From: Flavobacterium sp.
Lineage (GTDB): Bacteria; Bacteroidota; Bacteroidia; Flavobacteriales; Flavobacteriaceae
Length of the DNA stretch: 34,971 bases
Reading direction: 5' to 3'
Assembly (NCBI GenBank): GCA_030145825.1
Contig: JAIXHM010000008.1
Coordinates: 1-34,971, forward strand
Shown here: positions 24,983 to 33,259 of the stretch, one piece after another
How the letters are laid out: the number at the start of each line of letters is the position of its first letter
How positions within the stretch are numbered: position 1 is the stretch's first letter
Program-made: the position numbers and the translations under genes
Notes under the pieces: model-generated
What the model was told of the DNA's origin: nothing
Database searches by the model: none
The model's input: the letters and a program-made list of their open reading frames with translations, nothing else

Positions 24983-26098
24983 ATGAAACTAGGCGTAAAA
25001 ATAGCGATTGGATTGGCTTCTGTAACCGCATTAGGAATGGTTACAGGAGTTATTCCTAATCCGTTTGATGTAAATTTGAATAATGATGTGCCACTTCATT
25101 TGCAACACGAAATGAAAGTTTCTTGGCATTTTGCTGGAAAACCGCAAGATATTCCCATTTTAGATCAAGTAACTCCATTTGACGATTCAAAATATTTTGA
25201 TTTAAAACCAAGCATTCAAGCCAATCCTTTACTAGCTAACGGAATCTTTAAGTTTAATTATGAAATTGAGCAATTCTCAAAATTAGGTGAACATTCTGGA
25301 ACATTTCGATATAAAGTAAATAGTAATGATAACTCAATGTATGTTCACGGAGTGGATATAACGAATAATCCTTTGTTTCTTCCTTTAAAAAACAATCCGT
25401 TTTTAGCCAATTATAGTATCGATTTTCTTATTCGAAATGCAAAAGGCGATTGGTTAGTGTATGTAAACCATTCACAACAAGGGAAAGTTTGTATTGAAGC
25501 GCCATCTGGATTGAACATTTCCGAAGTTATTACCGAAACGCATTTGAAAAATTTAGAAGTATTAAATTCTACCAAAGCAAATTCTAATTATACCTATAGC
25601 AATAACAATTTAGAACCGTATACGGGTAAATTCATCAACGAAAAAGGCGTTGAAAAAACCATTACCTTTTGGTTTGCTAAACAAGAAGCACAAATTCCTA
25701 CTGCTGTTCCTATTATGGGATTTGGCGTTGGAATATTTAAAAATGTAGTAGAGAAAAAACAACAATTTTTAGCCGTTACAGAAATCGACAACAATGTTTT
25801 AAAACTAATTGATTTACAAACCATTGACGAATGGGGAATTAATACGAATGCATATAAAGTCATTAAAATGGATTACCATTTACCAAGTGGCCAAAACCGA
25901 GTTGATGATATTGTAAGTTGGTTAAAAGACAAACAAAACGAAATCGCAGTACTAAGAGAAAAACGAAAACAATGTCCGCCACACCAATCAGGTTCAGCTT
26001 GTAGGAAAGAATATGAACGACAAATAAAAGAAGTTCAAAAAGAAATAGAAATGAGAGCGGAAGAACTCGCAGGTAGCATGATGATTCCTATTAAATAA
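24983..26098 (+). CDS. Membrane-anchored or exported 371-residue protein, unknown family
   Basis: I do not recognise this family. The N-terminus (IAIGLASVTALGMVTGVIP) is a hydrophobic anchor or signal. The middle contains likely beta strands (VPLHLQHEMKVSWHFAG, FLIRNAKGDWLVYVNHS), and FVVEKKQ-like charged turns surround the glycine-rich VPIMGFGVGIFKN. The C-terminal 60 residues are a charged helix (DIVSWLKDKQNEIAVLREKR) broken by CPPHQSGSAC, which may form a disulfide loop. It starts six bases after the OmpA-family gene, whose product it probably works with, and ends at a strong terminator that closes the operon. Confidence 0.7.
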   Translation: MKLGVKIAIGLASVTALGMVTGVIPNPFDVNLNNDVPLHLQHEMKVSWHFAGKPQDIPILDQVTPFDDSKYFDLKPSIQANPLLANGIFKFNYEIEQFSKLGEHSGTFRYKVNSNDNSMYVHGVDITNNPLFLPLKNNPFLANYSIDFLIRNAKGDWLVYVNHSQQGKVCIEAPSGLNISEVITETHLKNLEVLNSTKANSNYTYSNNNLEPYTGKFINEKGVEKTITFWFAKQEAQIPTAVPIMGFGVGIFKNVVEKKQQFLAVTEIDNNVLKLIDLQTIDEWGINTNAYKVIKMDYHLPSGQNRVDDIVSWLKDKQNEIAVLREKRKQCPPHQSGSACRKEYERQIKEVQKEIEMRAEELAGSMMIPIK

Positions 26099-26128
26099 AA
26101 AAATCCCAAGCTAACGCTTGGGATTTTT
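26099..26128 (+). terminator. Terminator closing the envelope operon
   Basis: Arms AAAAATCCCAAGC and GCTTGGGATTTTT flank TAAC, starting at the base after the stop codon. Confidence 0.93.
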
Positions 26129-26186
26129 AGTTTACAAGTTAACATTAAAACTAATGTGTTGTATTTAATTTGTAAGATATTTTTAA

Positions 26187-26194
26187 TATATTTG
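26187..26194 (+). promoter_or_regulatory. -7 box upstream of the NACHT gene
   Basis: TATATTTG matches TAnnTTTG. TTG triplets lie 14 and 25 bases upstream, outside the preferred 17-21, so the promoter would be weak or need an activator. The leader to the start codon is about 60-85 bases. Confidence 0.45.
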
Positions 26195-26257
26195 AAAACG
26201 TTAGTTTATATAATTCGGTGAATATGCGATACTAAATAATGCATATAAACAAGTTAG

Positions 26258-28096
26258 ATGCTAAACAAAAAACTTAATAACATGAACGAAATACTTTTAA
26301 AAACAATCATTGCAGAATTTTCAAAACAATCTACAACGATTTTGAAAGACATAAAAGGAGAAACAAATCATTTTTTTAATGATGGATTGAGCAACTATCT
26401 GGAAAAACAAAGGGCAAAGTTTGTCAATATTAAAACATTATTACATCGAACTACTCCAGTTCCATTTTATGATATTTATCTTCCAACAAGATTATCTTGC
26501 AGAAATAAAAGTATTGAAACCAGCTCAATCAATAGAGTTTTTTGGGAAACTCAATTTGTCACAATTATTGGAGATGCTGGAAGTGGAAAAAGCACATTAA
26601 TAAAACATTTGTTTTTAAACTCAATATCTGAAAAATTTTGTATTCCAATTTTAATTGAATTAAGATATTTAAACGATTATAAGGGTTCAATTGAAGATTA
26701 CATCAGAGAGAATATTTTTGAAAACAAATTATCACCAACTGAAAAAATTCTTAATAGATTACTAGAAAATGGGAAATTCGTATTTTTTCTTGATGGCTAT
26801 GACGAAATCAAATCCGATTCTAAAAAATTTGTTGTTGAAAAATTAAACGCATTTATTGACAAATACAGACTAAACCGTTTTTTGCTTACTTCTCGTCCAT
26901 ATTCAAACATTGAACTTTTACCACTTTTCCATAATTATAGAATAGAAAAATTAAATGATGTTGAAATTAAAAAATTTATTTCAATTCAAAAAATTGAAAG
27001 CGAGCTGGCTCAAAAAATAATCAAATCCGTTTCTGAAAATAAAGTTCTATATTTAAAAAGTTATTTAACAAATCCATTACTTCTCTCTCTTTACATATTA
27101 ACATTTTCAACAAATTCATCAATTCCAGATAAAAAATATATATTTTATAGAAGGGTTTTAGATGTATTGTTTAAGGAAAATGATAGCATTACAAAAATAG
27201 GTTATGAACGTGAATTAAAAACTAAGCTAAGTCAAGAAGGATTCGAAGAAATTCTAAAAATATTCTCTTTCATTAGTTATTTTGATAGTGAATATGATTT
27301 TACTAAAGATTATCTATTTGATTTATTAAATAAAATTAAGGAGAAACGTACTTCTTTTAATTTTGACAATAATGATTTAATTGAAGACTTAAAATCCGCA
27401 ATAGCGCTTTGGACAGAAGATAGTGGTGTTTACTCTTTTGCACATCGATCGATGCAAGAATATTTTGCCGCACTTTATATCAAAGGAATAAATGACAATA
27501 AAAAAGATGCCTATAAAAAAATTCATAGTAAACTTTTTGAAAATAGAAGAAATAGAGAAACTGCTAATTTTTTATCATTATGTGATGAAATGGATAGTTA
27601 TAATTACAAAAAATATATGTTATTACCAACATTAAAGTCAATCAATAAAAAGATTAACCGTCAAGATGACAGAACAATAATAAAATCTTGTTTATTACTT
27701 TTTTTTAGTAATATAGAATTTGAAATATCTAGTACAGAATCAAGAATGGTAAGTCTTAGTGGTGTAAAAGGAAGTTCTAAATATTTATTTGCAGTCGAAA
27801 AATTTGAAGGTGTTTTTGTGAATGAAATTTTTAAACGAGGTAGAACTAAAAGTATCTTTGATAAAGTCAAGAAAAATAAAGTTAAAGTTACTTCTCGGAA
27901 AAGTGATTCTGATAAAGATATTTTTACAATTAATTTCAAAAATCTAGACGAAAATGATTTAGAATTACTTTCAACAACAGAACTATTAAAATTCTCAAAA
28001 CAATTTAGTGAACATGTAATTACAAGTATTCAAGAAATTGAAACTTTTCTAAAAGAAAGTAATGAATATGAAAAAAATCTTATTGAATTGATATAG
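26258..28096 (+). CDS. NACHT-domain STAND ATPase, probable antiphage protein (bNACHT-like)
   Basis: This 612-residue protein has a short helical N-terminus (1-90), then a NACHT ATPase with Walker A GDAGSGKST (105-113), Walker B FFLDGYDEI (Asp179, with Asp182/Glu183) and sensor LLTSRPYS. A winged-helix region carries FAHRSMQEYFAALYI (near 395-408), the STAND/NLR hallmark. A C-terminal domain of about 200 residues has no obvious LRR, TPR, nuclease or TIR motif. Bacterial NACHT proteins with short C-terminal domains defend against phages; assignment here rests on this architecture. It is a single gene between two terminators, visibly A/T-rich, with no partner effector. ATG 26282 (MNEILLKT) is an alternative start. 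Confidence 0.85.
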   Translation: MLNKKLNNMNEILLKTIIAEFSKQSTTILKDIKGETNHFFNDGLSNYLEKQRAKFVNIKTLLHRTTPVPFYDIYLPTRLSCRNKSIETSSINRVFWETQFVTIIGDAGSGKSTLIKHLFLNSISEKFCIPILIELRYLNDYKGSIEDYIRENIFENKLSPTEKILNRLLENGKFVFFLDGYDEIKSDSKKFVVEKLNAFIDKYRLNRFLLTSRPYSNIELLPLFHNYRIEKLNDVEIKKFISIQKIESELAQKIIKSVSENKVLYLKSYLTNPLLLSLYILTFSTNSSIPDKKYIFYRRVLDVLFKENDSITKIGYERELKTKLSQEGFEEILKIFSFISYFDSEYDFTKDYLFDLLNKIKEKRTSFNFDNNDLIEDLKSAIALWTEDSGVYSFAHRSMQEYFAALYIKGINDNKKDAYKKIHSKLFENRRNRETANFLSLCDEMDSYNYKKYMLLPTLKSINKKINRQDDRTIIKSCLLLFFSNIEFEISSTESRMVSLSGVKGSSKYLFAVEKFEGVFVNEIFKRGRTKSIFDKVKKNKVKVTSRKSDSDKDIFTINFKNLDENDLELLSTTELLKFSKQFSEHVITSIQEIETFLKESNEYEKNLIELI

Positions 28097-28310
28097 GGCA
28101 AACAACTAAATGACTTACTGTAACCAATAGCGGTTTTAAAAATTTCGAGGATAATTTTAGAAGATTGGACATCAAAATCTTTACACCAATTTAAGCTTTT
28201 TTCCTTCAAAATTTTGGGTATATAAGTAAACATCAGTTACAAAAAACTCAGTCCCTGCAACAAGTATCGAAACCTAAGAAAATTTTTTAGCTGCTCACTA
28301 TTTTAAAATA
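28097..28310. other. Unexplained block after the NACHT gene
   Basis: A 214-base stretch separates the NACHT stop from the next terminator. It contains the only local GC-mixed text (GTAACCAATAGCGG) and an open minus-strand frame (28233 to 28030) that runs back into the NACHT gene. That frame encodes LKEKSLNWCKDFDVQSSK and similar, which looks partly protein-like, but it has no promoter and its end is read from the other gene's antisense. It may be a gene remnant or the edge of a mobile cassette. Confidence 0.4.
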
Positions 28311-28311
28311 A

Positions 28312-28341
28312 AAAAATCCCGAGCTCACACTCGGGATTTTT
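28312..28341. terminator. Bidirectional terminator before valS 3' end
   Basis: Arms AAAAATCCCGAG and CTCGGGATTTTT flank the loop CTCACA. It serves valS on the minus strand and insulates the NACHT gene on the plus strand. Confidence 0.92.
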
Positions 28342-28345
28342 ACTT

Positions 28346-28376
28346 TTTAGATTCTGAAACGAGTTCAGAATGACAA
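28346..28376. repeat. Dispersed palindromic repeat family B, copy 2
   Basis: Arms ATTCTGAA (28351-28358) and TTCAGAAT (28364-28371) with ACGAG loop, preceded by TTTTAG and followed by GACAA. It is the partner of 555-585, again between a terminator T tract and the stop codon of a minus-strand gene (valS, 28381). Confidence 0.7.
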
Positions 28377-28380
28377 TATG

Positions 28381-31008
28381 TTATTTCAAACTTGCTAAAC
28401 TTTGCTCTAAAGTGGCAATTTTTGCTAAAGCATCGGCTTCTTTTTTGCGTTCGTTTGCAATTACTTGCTCTGGTGCTCCGCTAACAAATTTTTCATTAGA
28501 CAGTTTCCCTTGCACTGAACGTAAGAACCCTTGTGTGTATTTCAATTCTTCTTCTAATTTAGCGATTTCGGCATCTAAATCTACATTTCCTCCTACTGGA
28601 ATAAAATATTCATTCGATTTTACGCGATACGATAACGCTCCGTTTACTTTTTCAGCTACATAAACTAAATCCACAACGTTACCTAATTTCATAATCACTG
28701 AATCGAAATGCGTTGAAGCATTTTCGTTGTTCACAACTTTCAACTCAATCGTTTCTTTAAACGAAATGTTTTTGTCTTTTCGAATTGTTCTAATTCCTGA
28801 AATAACTTCTGTAGCAAAATCGAAATCAGTAATTAATTTTTCATCAAATGCTTCCATTTCTGGCCAAGAAGCAACGATTAAAGCTTCTTCCGGAGTTCTT
28901 TCTGCTATGTGCTGCCAAATTTCCTCTGTTAAGAAAGGCATAAACGGATGTAACAACTTCAAATTTGCTTCTAACATTTCAATAGCTTTATCGAAAGTTG
29001 TTCTGTCAATTGGTTGTTGGTAACCTGGTTTTATCATTTCTAAGAACCACGAACAGAAATCGTCCCAAACCAATTTATAAATGGCCATTAAGGCATCAGA
29101 AATTCTATATTTCTCGAAGTTATCTTCAATTTCTACTAATGTTTTTTGCAACTTCGCTTCGTACCATTCGATGGCTACTTTTGATGATTCTGGTTGTGCA
29201 ATATCTGCAACTTCCCAACCTTTAATTAAACGGAATGCATTCCAAATTTTATTAGAAAAACCTTTTCCTTGGTTACATAATTCTTCATCAAATAAAATAT
29301 CATTACCCGCAGATGCACTCAATAACAATCCTACACGAACACCATCAGCACCAAATTTTTCAATTAATCCAAGTGGTTCAGGTGAATTTCCTAAAGATTT
29401 AGACATTTTACGTCCTTGTTTATCACGAACTAATCCCGTTAAATATACATTTGAGAATGGTTTTTCACCCGTGTATTCATAACCTGCGATAATCATACGA
29501 GCTACCCAGAAGAATAAAATATCTGGTCCTGTTACTAAATCATTAGTTGGATAGTAATATTTGAATTCCTCATTTTCAGGATCTAGCATTCCACCAAAAA
29601 CAGAAATTGGCCATAACCAAGAAGAAAACCAAGTATCGAGTGCGTCAGGGTCCTGACGTAAATCGTTTATGGTTAATTGTTTGTTGTTTGTGGTTTCTTG
29701 TGCTAACTTTAAAGCTTCATCTTTGCTCTCAGCAACTACGAAATCTTCTTTACCATCGCCATAATAATAAGCTGGAATTTGTTGACCCCACCATAACTGA
29801 CGTGAAATATTCCAATCGCGAATATTGTTTAACCAATGCGCATAGGTATTATTAAAACGAGAAGGATGTAATTTTATGTCGTCTGATTCTAAAACGGCTT
29901 TGATAGCTGGTTTTACTAACTCTTCCATTTTTAAGAACCATTGGTCTGATAATCTTGGCTCGATTACCGCTTTTGTTCTTTCAGAAGTTCCCACGTTGTT
30001 TACGTGATTTTCTACTTTTACTAAAGCACCAATAGTTTCTAATTCTTTTTCTATTTCCTTACGAACGTCAAAACGATCTTTACCTTCATAGTGTAAACCA
30101 AACGAATTTAAAGTCGCATCTTCGTTAAAAATATCGATGATTTCTAATCCGTGTTTGTCACCTAAAGTTTTATCGTTTACATCGTGAGCAGGCGTTACTT
30201 TTAAACATCCTGTACCGAATTCCATATCTACATAATCATCGAAAATAATAGGAATTACTCGGTTGCAAATAGGAACGATTGCTTTTTTACCTTTTAAATG
30301 GAAATAGCGTTCATCTTCTGGATGAATACAAATTGCAGTATCACCTAAAATCGTTTCAGGACGTGTTGTTGCAATGGTTACATATTCGTTGCTACCTTCA
30401 ATTTGGTAACGTAAATGATATAATTTTCCTTGTCTTTCTTCGTAAATTACTTCTTCATCAGACAAAGTAGTTTTAGCTTCTGGATCCCAGTTAACCATGC
30501 GATAACCACGATAAATCATGCCTTTGTTATACAAATCAACAAACGACTTGATAACTGAAGCCGACATATCGTCGTCCATGGTGAATTTGGTTCTGTCCCA
30601 ATCGCATGAACAACCTAATTGTTTCAATTGCTCTAAGATAGTTCCACCATATTTTTCTGTCCAATCGAAAGCATGTTTTAAAAACTCTTCGCGAGATAAA
30701 TCAGACTTATTAATTCCTTCCGATTTTAATTTCGCTACAACTTTAGCTTCGGTTGCAATAGAAGCGTGATCGGTTCCTGGAACCCAACACGCGTTGAATC
30801 CTTTTAAACGTGCACGACGAATTAATACATCTTGAATAGTATTGTTTAACATGTGTCCCATGTGTAACACTCCAGTTACGTTTGGTGGCGGAATTACAAT
30901 TGTATATGGTGTTCTATGGTCGGGAGTTGAATGAAAATATTTGTTTTGCATCCAATAGTCGTACCATTTCTTTTCTACTTGTTTGGCATCAAATTGAGCT
31001 GGAATCAT
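28381..31008 (-). CDS. valS: Valyl-tRNA synthetase
   Basis: This 875-residue class I synthetase charges tRNA-Val. It has the HIGH-type motif HMGH (49-52) in [16 protein letters not shown], the editing domain with [13 protein letters not shown] and [15 protein letters not shown], and the catalytic insert [18 protein letters not shown] lies near residue 535 ([15 protein letters not shown]). An anticodon-binding helical domain and a C-terminal coiled-coil arm ([20 protein letters not shown]) complete it. All core motifs are intact. The ATG is preceded three bases upstream by a heptamer tandem repeat, and a structured dispersed repeat lies in the putative leader; both are described separately. 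Confidence 0.98.
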   Translation of the reverse strand: MIPAQFDAKQVEKKWYDYWMQNKYFHSTPDHRTPYTIVIPPPNVTGVLHMGHMLNNTIQDVLIRRARLKGFNACWVPGTDHASIATEAKVVAKLKSEGINKSDLSREEFLKHAFDWTEKYGGTILEQLKQLGCSCDWDRTKFTMDDDMSASVIKSFVDLYNKGMIYRGYRMVNWDPEAKTTLSDEEVIYEERQGKLYHLRYQIEGSNEYVTIATTRPETILGDTAICIHPEDERYFHLKGKKAIVPICNRVIPIIFDDYVDMEFGTGCLKVTPAHDVNDKTLGDKHGLEIIDIFNEDATLNSFGLHYEGKDRFDVRKEIEKELETIGALVKVENHVNNVGTSERTKAVIEPRLSDQWFLKMEELVKPAIKAVLESDDIKLHPSRFNNTYAHWLNNIRDWNISRQLWWGQQIPAYYYGDGKEDFVVAESKDEALKLAQETTNNKQLTINDLRQDPDALDTWFSSWLWPISVFGGMLDPENEEFKYYYPTNDLVTGPDILFFWVARMIIAGYEYTGEKPFSNVYLTGLVRDKQGRKMSKSLGNSPEPLGLIEKFGADGVRVGLLLSASAGNDILFDEELCNQGKGFSNKIWNAFRLIKGWEVADIAQPESSKVAIEWYEAKLQKTLVEIEDNFEKYRISDALMAIYKLVWDDFCSWFLEMIKPGYQQPIDRTTFDKAIEMLEANLKLLHPFMPFLTEEIWQHIAERTPEEALIVASWPEMEAFDEKLITDFDFATEVISGIRTIRKDKNISFKETIELKVVNNENASTHFDSVIMKLGNVVDLVYVAEKVNGALSYRVKSNEYFIPVGGNVDLDAEIAKLEEELKYTQGFLRSVQGKLSNEKFVSGAPEQVIANERKKEADALAKIATLEQSLASLK

Positions 31009-31011
31009 TTT

Positions 31012-31044
31012 ATGTTAGATGTTAGATGTTAGATGTTAGATGTT
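31012..31044 (-). repeat. Heptamer tandem repeat before valS
   Basis: On the plus strand ATGTTAG repeats four times (31012-31039) with a partial fifth ATGTT; on the gene's strand the unit is CTAACAT. It ends three bases from the valS start codon and therefore fills the place of the ribosome-binding region. Confidence 0.9.
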
Positions 31045-31091
31045 TTTTACACTCTAAATTCTAAAATATTATTAATAAGTATACAAAAATT

Positions 31092-31195
31092 AAATAGTTT
31101 ACCGCTTAGCCCCGATAGAACAAGCACCGCGTGCAAGTGAAAGCGGGAATAAGGTTTACAAATACAAACTGCAGACTCGCTGCAAAAAACTATTT
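31092..31195. repeat. Dispersed palindromic repeat family A, copy 1, with flanking arms
   Basis: The core (31105-31153) contains TTAGCCCCGAT and AGCGGGAATAAG around a GCAC-CGC-GTGC hairpin (31124-31134); CCGCTT (31102-31107) can pair with AAGCGG (31141-31146). A TGCAG/CTGCA hairpin follows (31170-31184). The whole is bounded by AAATAGTTT (31092) and AAACTATTT (31187-31195), a 9-base inverted pair. A related copy lies inverted at 34452-34505. Confidence 0.75.
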
Positions 31196-31220
31196 TGGTA
31201 CACTTTTTGTAAATTTTATA

Positions 31221-31228
31221 CAAAAGTA
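31221..31228 (-). promoter_or_regulatory. Possible -7 box for valS
   Basis: On the minus strand this reads TACTTTTG, an exact TAnnTTTG match. If used, the valS leader is about 205 bases and includes the family A repeat and the heptamer repeat. No TTG is found at the -33 position. Confidence 0.4.
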
Positions 31229-31314
31229 ACGATATCTACTAAAATAAAAAAAGTTAAATTGCTTGTTTGTAGTAATTAAAGTACATATTTTTACGATAAC
31301 CCAAAAAATATAAA

Positions 31315-31704
31315 ATGATGAAAAATTTACTTAATTTACTAATACTTTTTGTTGGTTTGGCTCTTTCGGCTCAAGAGGGTGCTAAAATTGAATTTAAAAC
31401 GGAAACTATAAACTATGGTGACGTTGTGAAAGGTAAAGATGATGGTGTTCGCGAATTTGTTTTTACAAATACTGGCGATGCTCCTCTTATTATTAAAGAT
31501 GTAAAATCGAGCTGTGGTTGTACAGTGCCTACTAAGCCTACTGAACCTATTATGCCTGGTAAAAGTGATAAAATTGTGGTTAAATACAATATGAATCCAG
31601 GTCCGATTAGTAAAACTCTTACTGTTGAAACAAATGCGGTGAATAAACCAAATGGTATTATTCCGTTAAGAATAAAAGGAAACGTCATTCAGGATAAAAA
31701 ATAA
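31315..31704 (+). CDS. DUF1573 exported protein
   Basis: This 129-residue protein has a signal peptide (MMKNLLNLLILFVGLALSAQ) and one DUF1573 domain, an immunoglobulin-like fold common in Bacteroidota. The diagnostic blocks are FKTETINYGDVVKGKDDG, REFVFTNTGDAPLIIKDVKS, the SSCGCTVP turn, and LTVETNAVNKPNGIIPLRIKG. It is probably periplasmic; the function is not established. It starts with two consecutive ATGs (31315 and 31318), either of which could be used. It is divergent from valS and convergent with the PDZ protease. Confidence 0.9.
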   Translation: MMKNLLNLLILFVGLALSAQEGAKIEFKTETINYGDVVKGKDDGVREFVFTNTGDAPLIIKDVKSSCGCTVPTKPTEPIMPGKSDKIVVKYNMNPGPISKTLTVETNAVNKPNGIIPLRIKGNVIQDKK

Positions 31705-31734
31705 AAAAAGGCTCTCAAATTGAGAGCCTTTTTT
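31704..31734. terminator. Bidirectional terminator between DUF1573 and the PDZ protease
   Basis: Arms AAAAAAGGCTCTCAA and TTGAGAGCCTTTTTT are almost continuous, so the working loop is AAATT. It overlaps the stop codons of both convergent genes by a base or two. Confidence 0.92.
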
Positions 31735-33028
31735 ATAGTATTTTTTCAAGATAAAATTCAAATTCTAAAAGTTTTCCATCTCTTTCGACTATAATTTTTA
31801 TTTTTTTTCCTTCTTCCGATTGAAACAATTCAGTAATTTTTTGAATGGTATAATTGTGACTACTTTTATTGTTGATCTTTATTATTATATCTCCTGCCAA
31901 TAGGCCTGCTTTAGCTGCTGGAGAATTTTCTCTTACTTCATAAATTTGAAAATTAGGTTTAAGGGTGTATTTATAGTTATATACTTTACTTATATATTCT
32001 GTAGCGTTTACTTCACCCTTACCACTAACATTTGTGAAACTGTCTAACTCTTTAACCCATTGTTGTCCAAAATGATGTACTTCTAAACCAGACATATTAT
32101 AATTAAAAGGTTCATTAAAAAGATTATTTTGTTTGTAATAAAAAAAATGATTTTTGTAATCTAAAATCCAATTAAATCTCTTAATTATTTCTCCTCCTAA
32201 AGAGCCGTCCCTTCCTTTAAATAAATCAAACTCACTTAATTTTATATCTGGATAAGAAACTAATGCATGATGTAGAATAAATTTGTCTAATTGCAAACTT
32301 TCTATTCTAGACTTTTTTCCCTTTACGTCTCCGCTTAACCCTCTTCCTAAAAAATCTATAAAATATCGTTCCTTACATTTAATTGAATCACTTTCAAAAA
32401 GCCACAAACCATCGCCTAATCCACTATCAAATAGCAATTTGGCATTGTGATTTTCATCACTATTTTCAATTTTTAAATTTACATAAGGTTTATTTTGATA
32501 AATTTCAATTTGAGTCTTTTCATATCTACTCATTTTTTTTGTGATAGTTTCAAAATCTTTGTATAAGTAAAGTTTCTTTTTGGAATAATTTATTTCAACT
32601 AAAAAATCTTTAAAAAAAGAAGAACCAATAATTCCATTTATTTGAATACCAAGTTTGTCAATTAAGCTTATATCTTGGTTAGTAACCAATAAAACTTGAA
32701 AATTTCTATCTACTAAACCATTTATTTCAAACTTATTCTTCTCTGAAATATAAGCATTTAGCTCTTTTCCATATCCCAAACCCCGAATACTAATTGTTTT
32801 TGGATTATAAAAAGCTATACTATCATTTTTTGGAAAACTAAACATAAGATTCTTTTCTGAACCAGTATCCAGAATCATTTTTAAATCAACATCATTTACT
32901 TTTACATCTACAATTATTAAATTGTAAATCAATTCAAACGGAATTTCAATCTTATTTTTATGAGAAATCCAGTTCAGTTGGGCAAAAGTACACTGACTAA
33001 TAAATAATATGAAAAGTAATCTTAACAT
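31733..33028 (-). CDS. Exported retropepsin-like aspartyl protease with PDZ domain
   Basis: This 431-residue protein has a signal peptide (LRLLFILFISQCTFAQ). Two retropepsin-like halves follow, with the catalytic Asp motifs ILDTGSEKN (near 54) and LLFDSGLGDG (near 200); GIIGSSFFKDF and GGEIIKRFNWILDY are the matching hydrophobic strands. A C-terminal PDZ domain (about 340-431) contains ENSPAAKAGLLAGDIIIKIN. This single-chain, two-lobed layout plus PDZ is common in Bacteroidota exported proteins, with few characterised members. It probably acts in the periplasm or on the surface. It is monocistronic. Confidence 0.85.
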   Translation of the reverse strand: MLRLLFILFISQCTFAQLNWISHKNKIEIPFELIYNLIIVDVKVNDVDLKMILDTGSEKNLMFSFPKNDSIAFYNPKTISIRGLGYGKELNAYISEKNKFEINGLVDRNFQVLLVTNQDISLIDKLGIQINGIIGSSFFKDFLVEINYSKKKLYLYKDFETITKKMSRYEKTQIEIYQNKPYVNLKIENSDENHNAKLLFDSGLGDGLWLFESDSIKCKERYFIDFLGRGLSGDVKGKKSRIESLQLDKFILHHALVSYPDIKLSEFDLFKGRDGSLGGEIIKRFNWILDYKNHFFYYKQNNLFNEPFNYNMSGLEVHHFGQQWVKELDSFTNVSGKGEVNATEYISKVYNYKYTLKPNFQIYEVRENSPAAKAGLLAGDIIIKINNKSSHNYTIQKITELFQSEEGKKIKIIVERDGKLLEFEFYLEKIL

Positions 33029-33259
33029 TAAGTAATAATTATTGTAACAATTTACTACATATTTAATGCTAAAAAAAAATATTTTTATAATTATTTAACA
33101 AAAAACAATATAAAAATTAAATACAAACAAATACCTATTAAAAGTGTACTTATCTAATTGTTAAAACAATACACTAAATAAATTAAGCTAACATAAGTTG
33201 TTATTTATTTTATAAAGAGCGAAAAAAAATGCAATTTTGCAATTCCAAACAAACAAATT
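33029..33259. other. A/T-rich divergent intergenic region
   Basis: This spacer separates the PDZ protease (-) and the aminotransferase (+). It is extremely A/T-rich with several A runs. A TGCAA/TTGCA pair around 33231-33242 contains CAATTTTG, one base from a -7 box, and may be the aminotransferase promoter. No reading frame is supported. Confidence 0.4.

Noticed and set aside
26240-26262. GTTAGATGC before the NACHT start as an integron-type recombination site
   Set aside because: Only a 7-base core match is present, no paired arm was found downstream of the gene, and no integrase is in the window.
28030-28233. Minus-strand 67-residue ORF after the NACHT gene as a real gene
   Set aside because: Its last third is antisense to the NACHT C-terminus and no promoter or terminator serves it. 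It is kept only as an unexplained block.
28727-30769. Several plus-strand ORFs (for example 28998-29225, 29081-29482, 30518-30769) across the valS region
   Set aside because: They are antisense shadows of valS; their residues mirror its codons and none has a family signature.
31012-31044. Heptamer array as a CRISPR
   Set aside because: The units are 7 bp with no spacers; CRISPR repeats are longer and separated by unique sequence.
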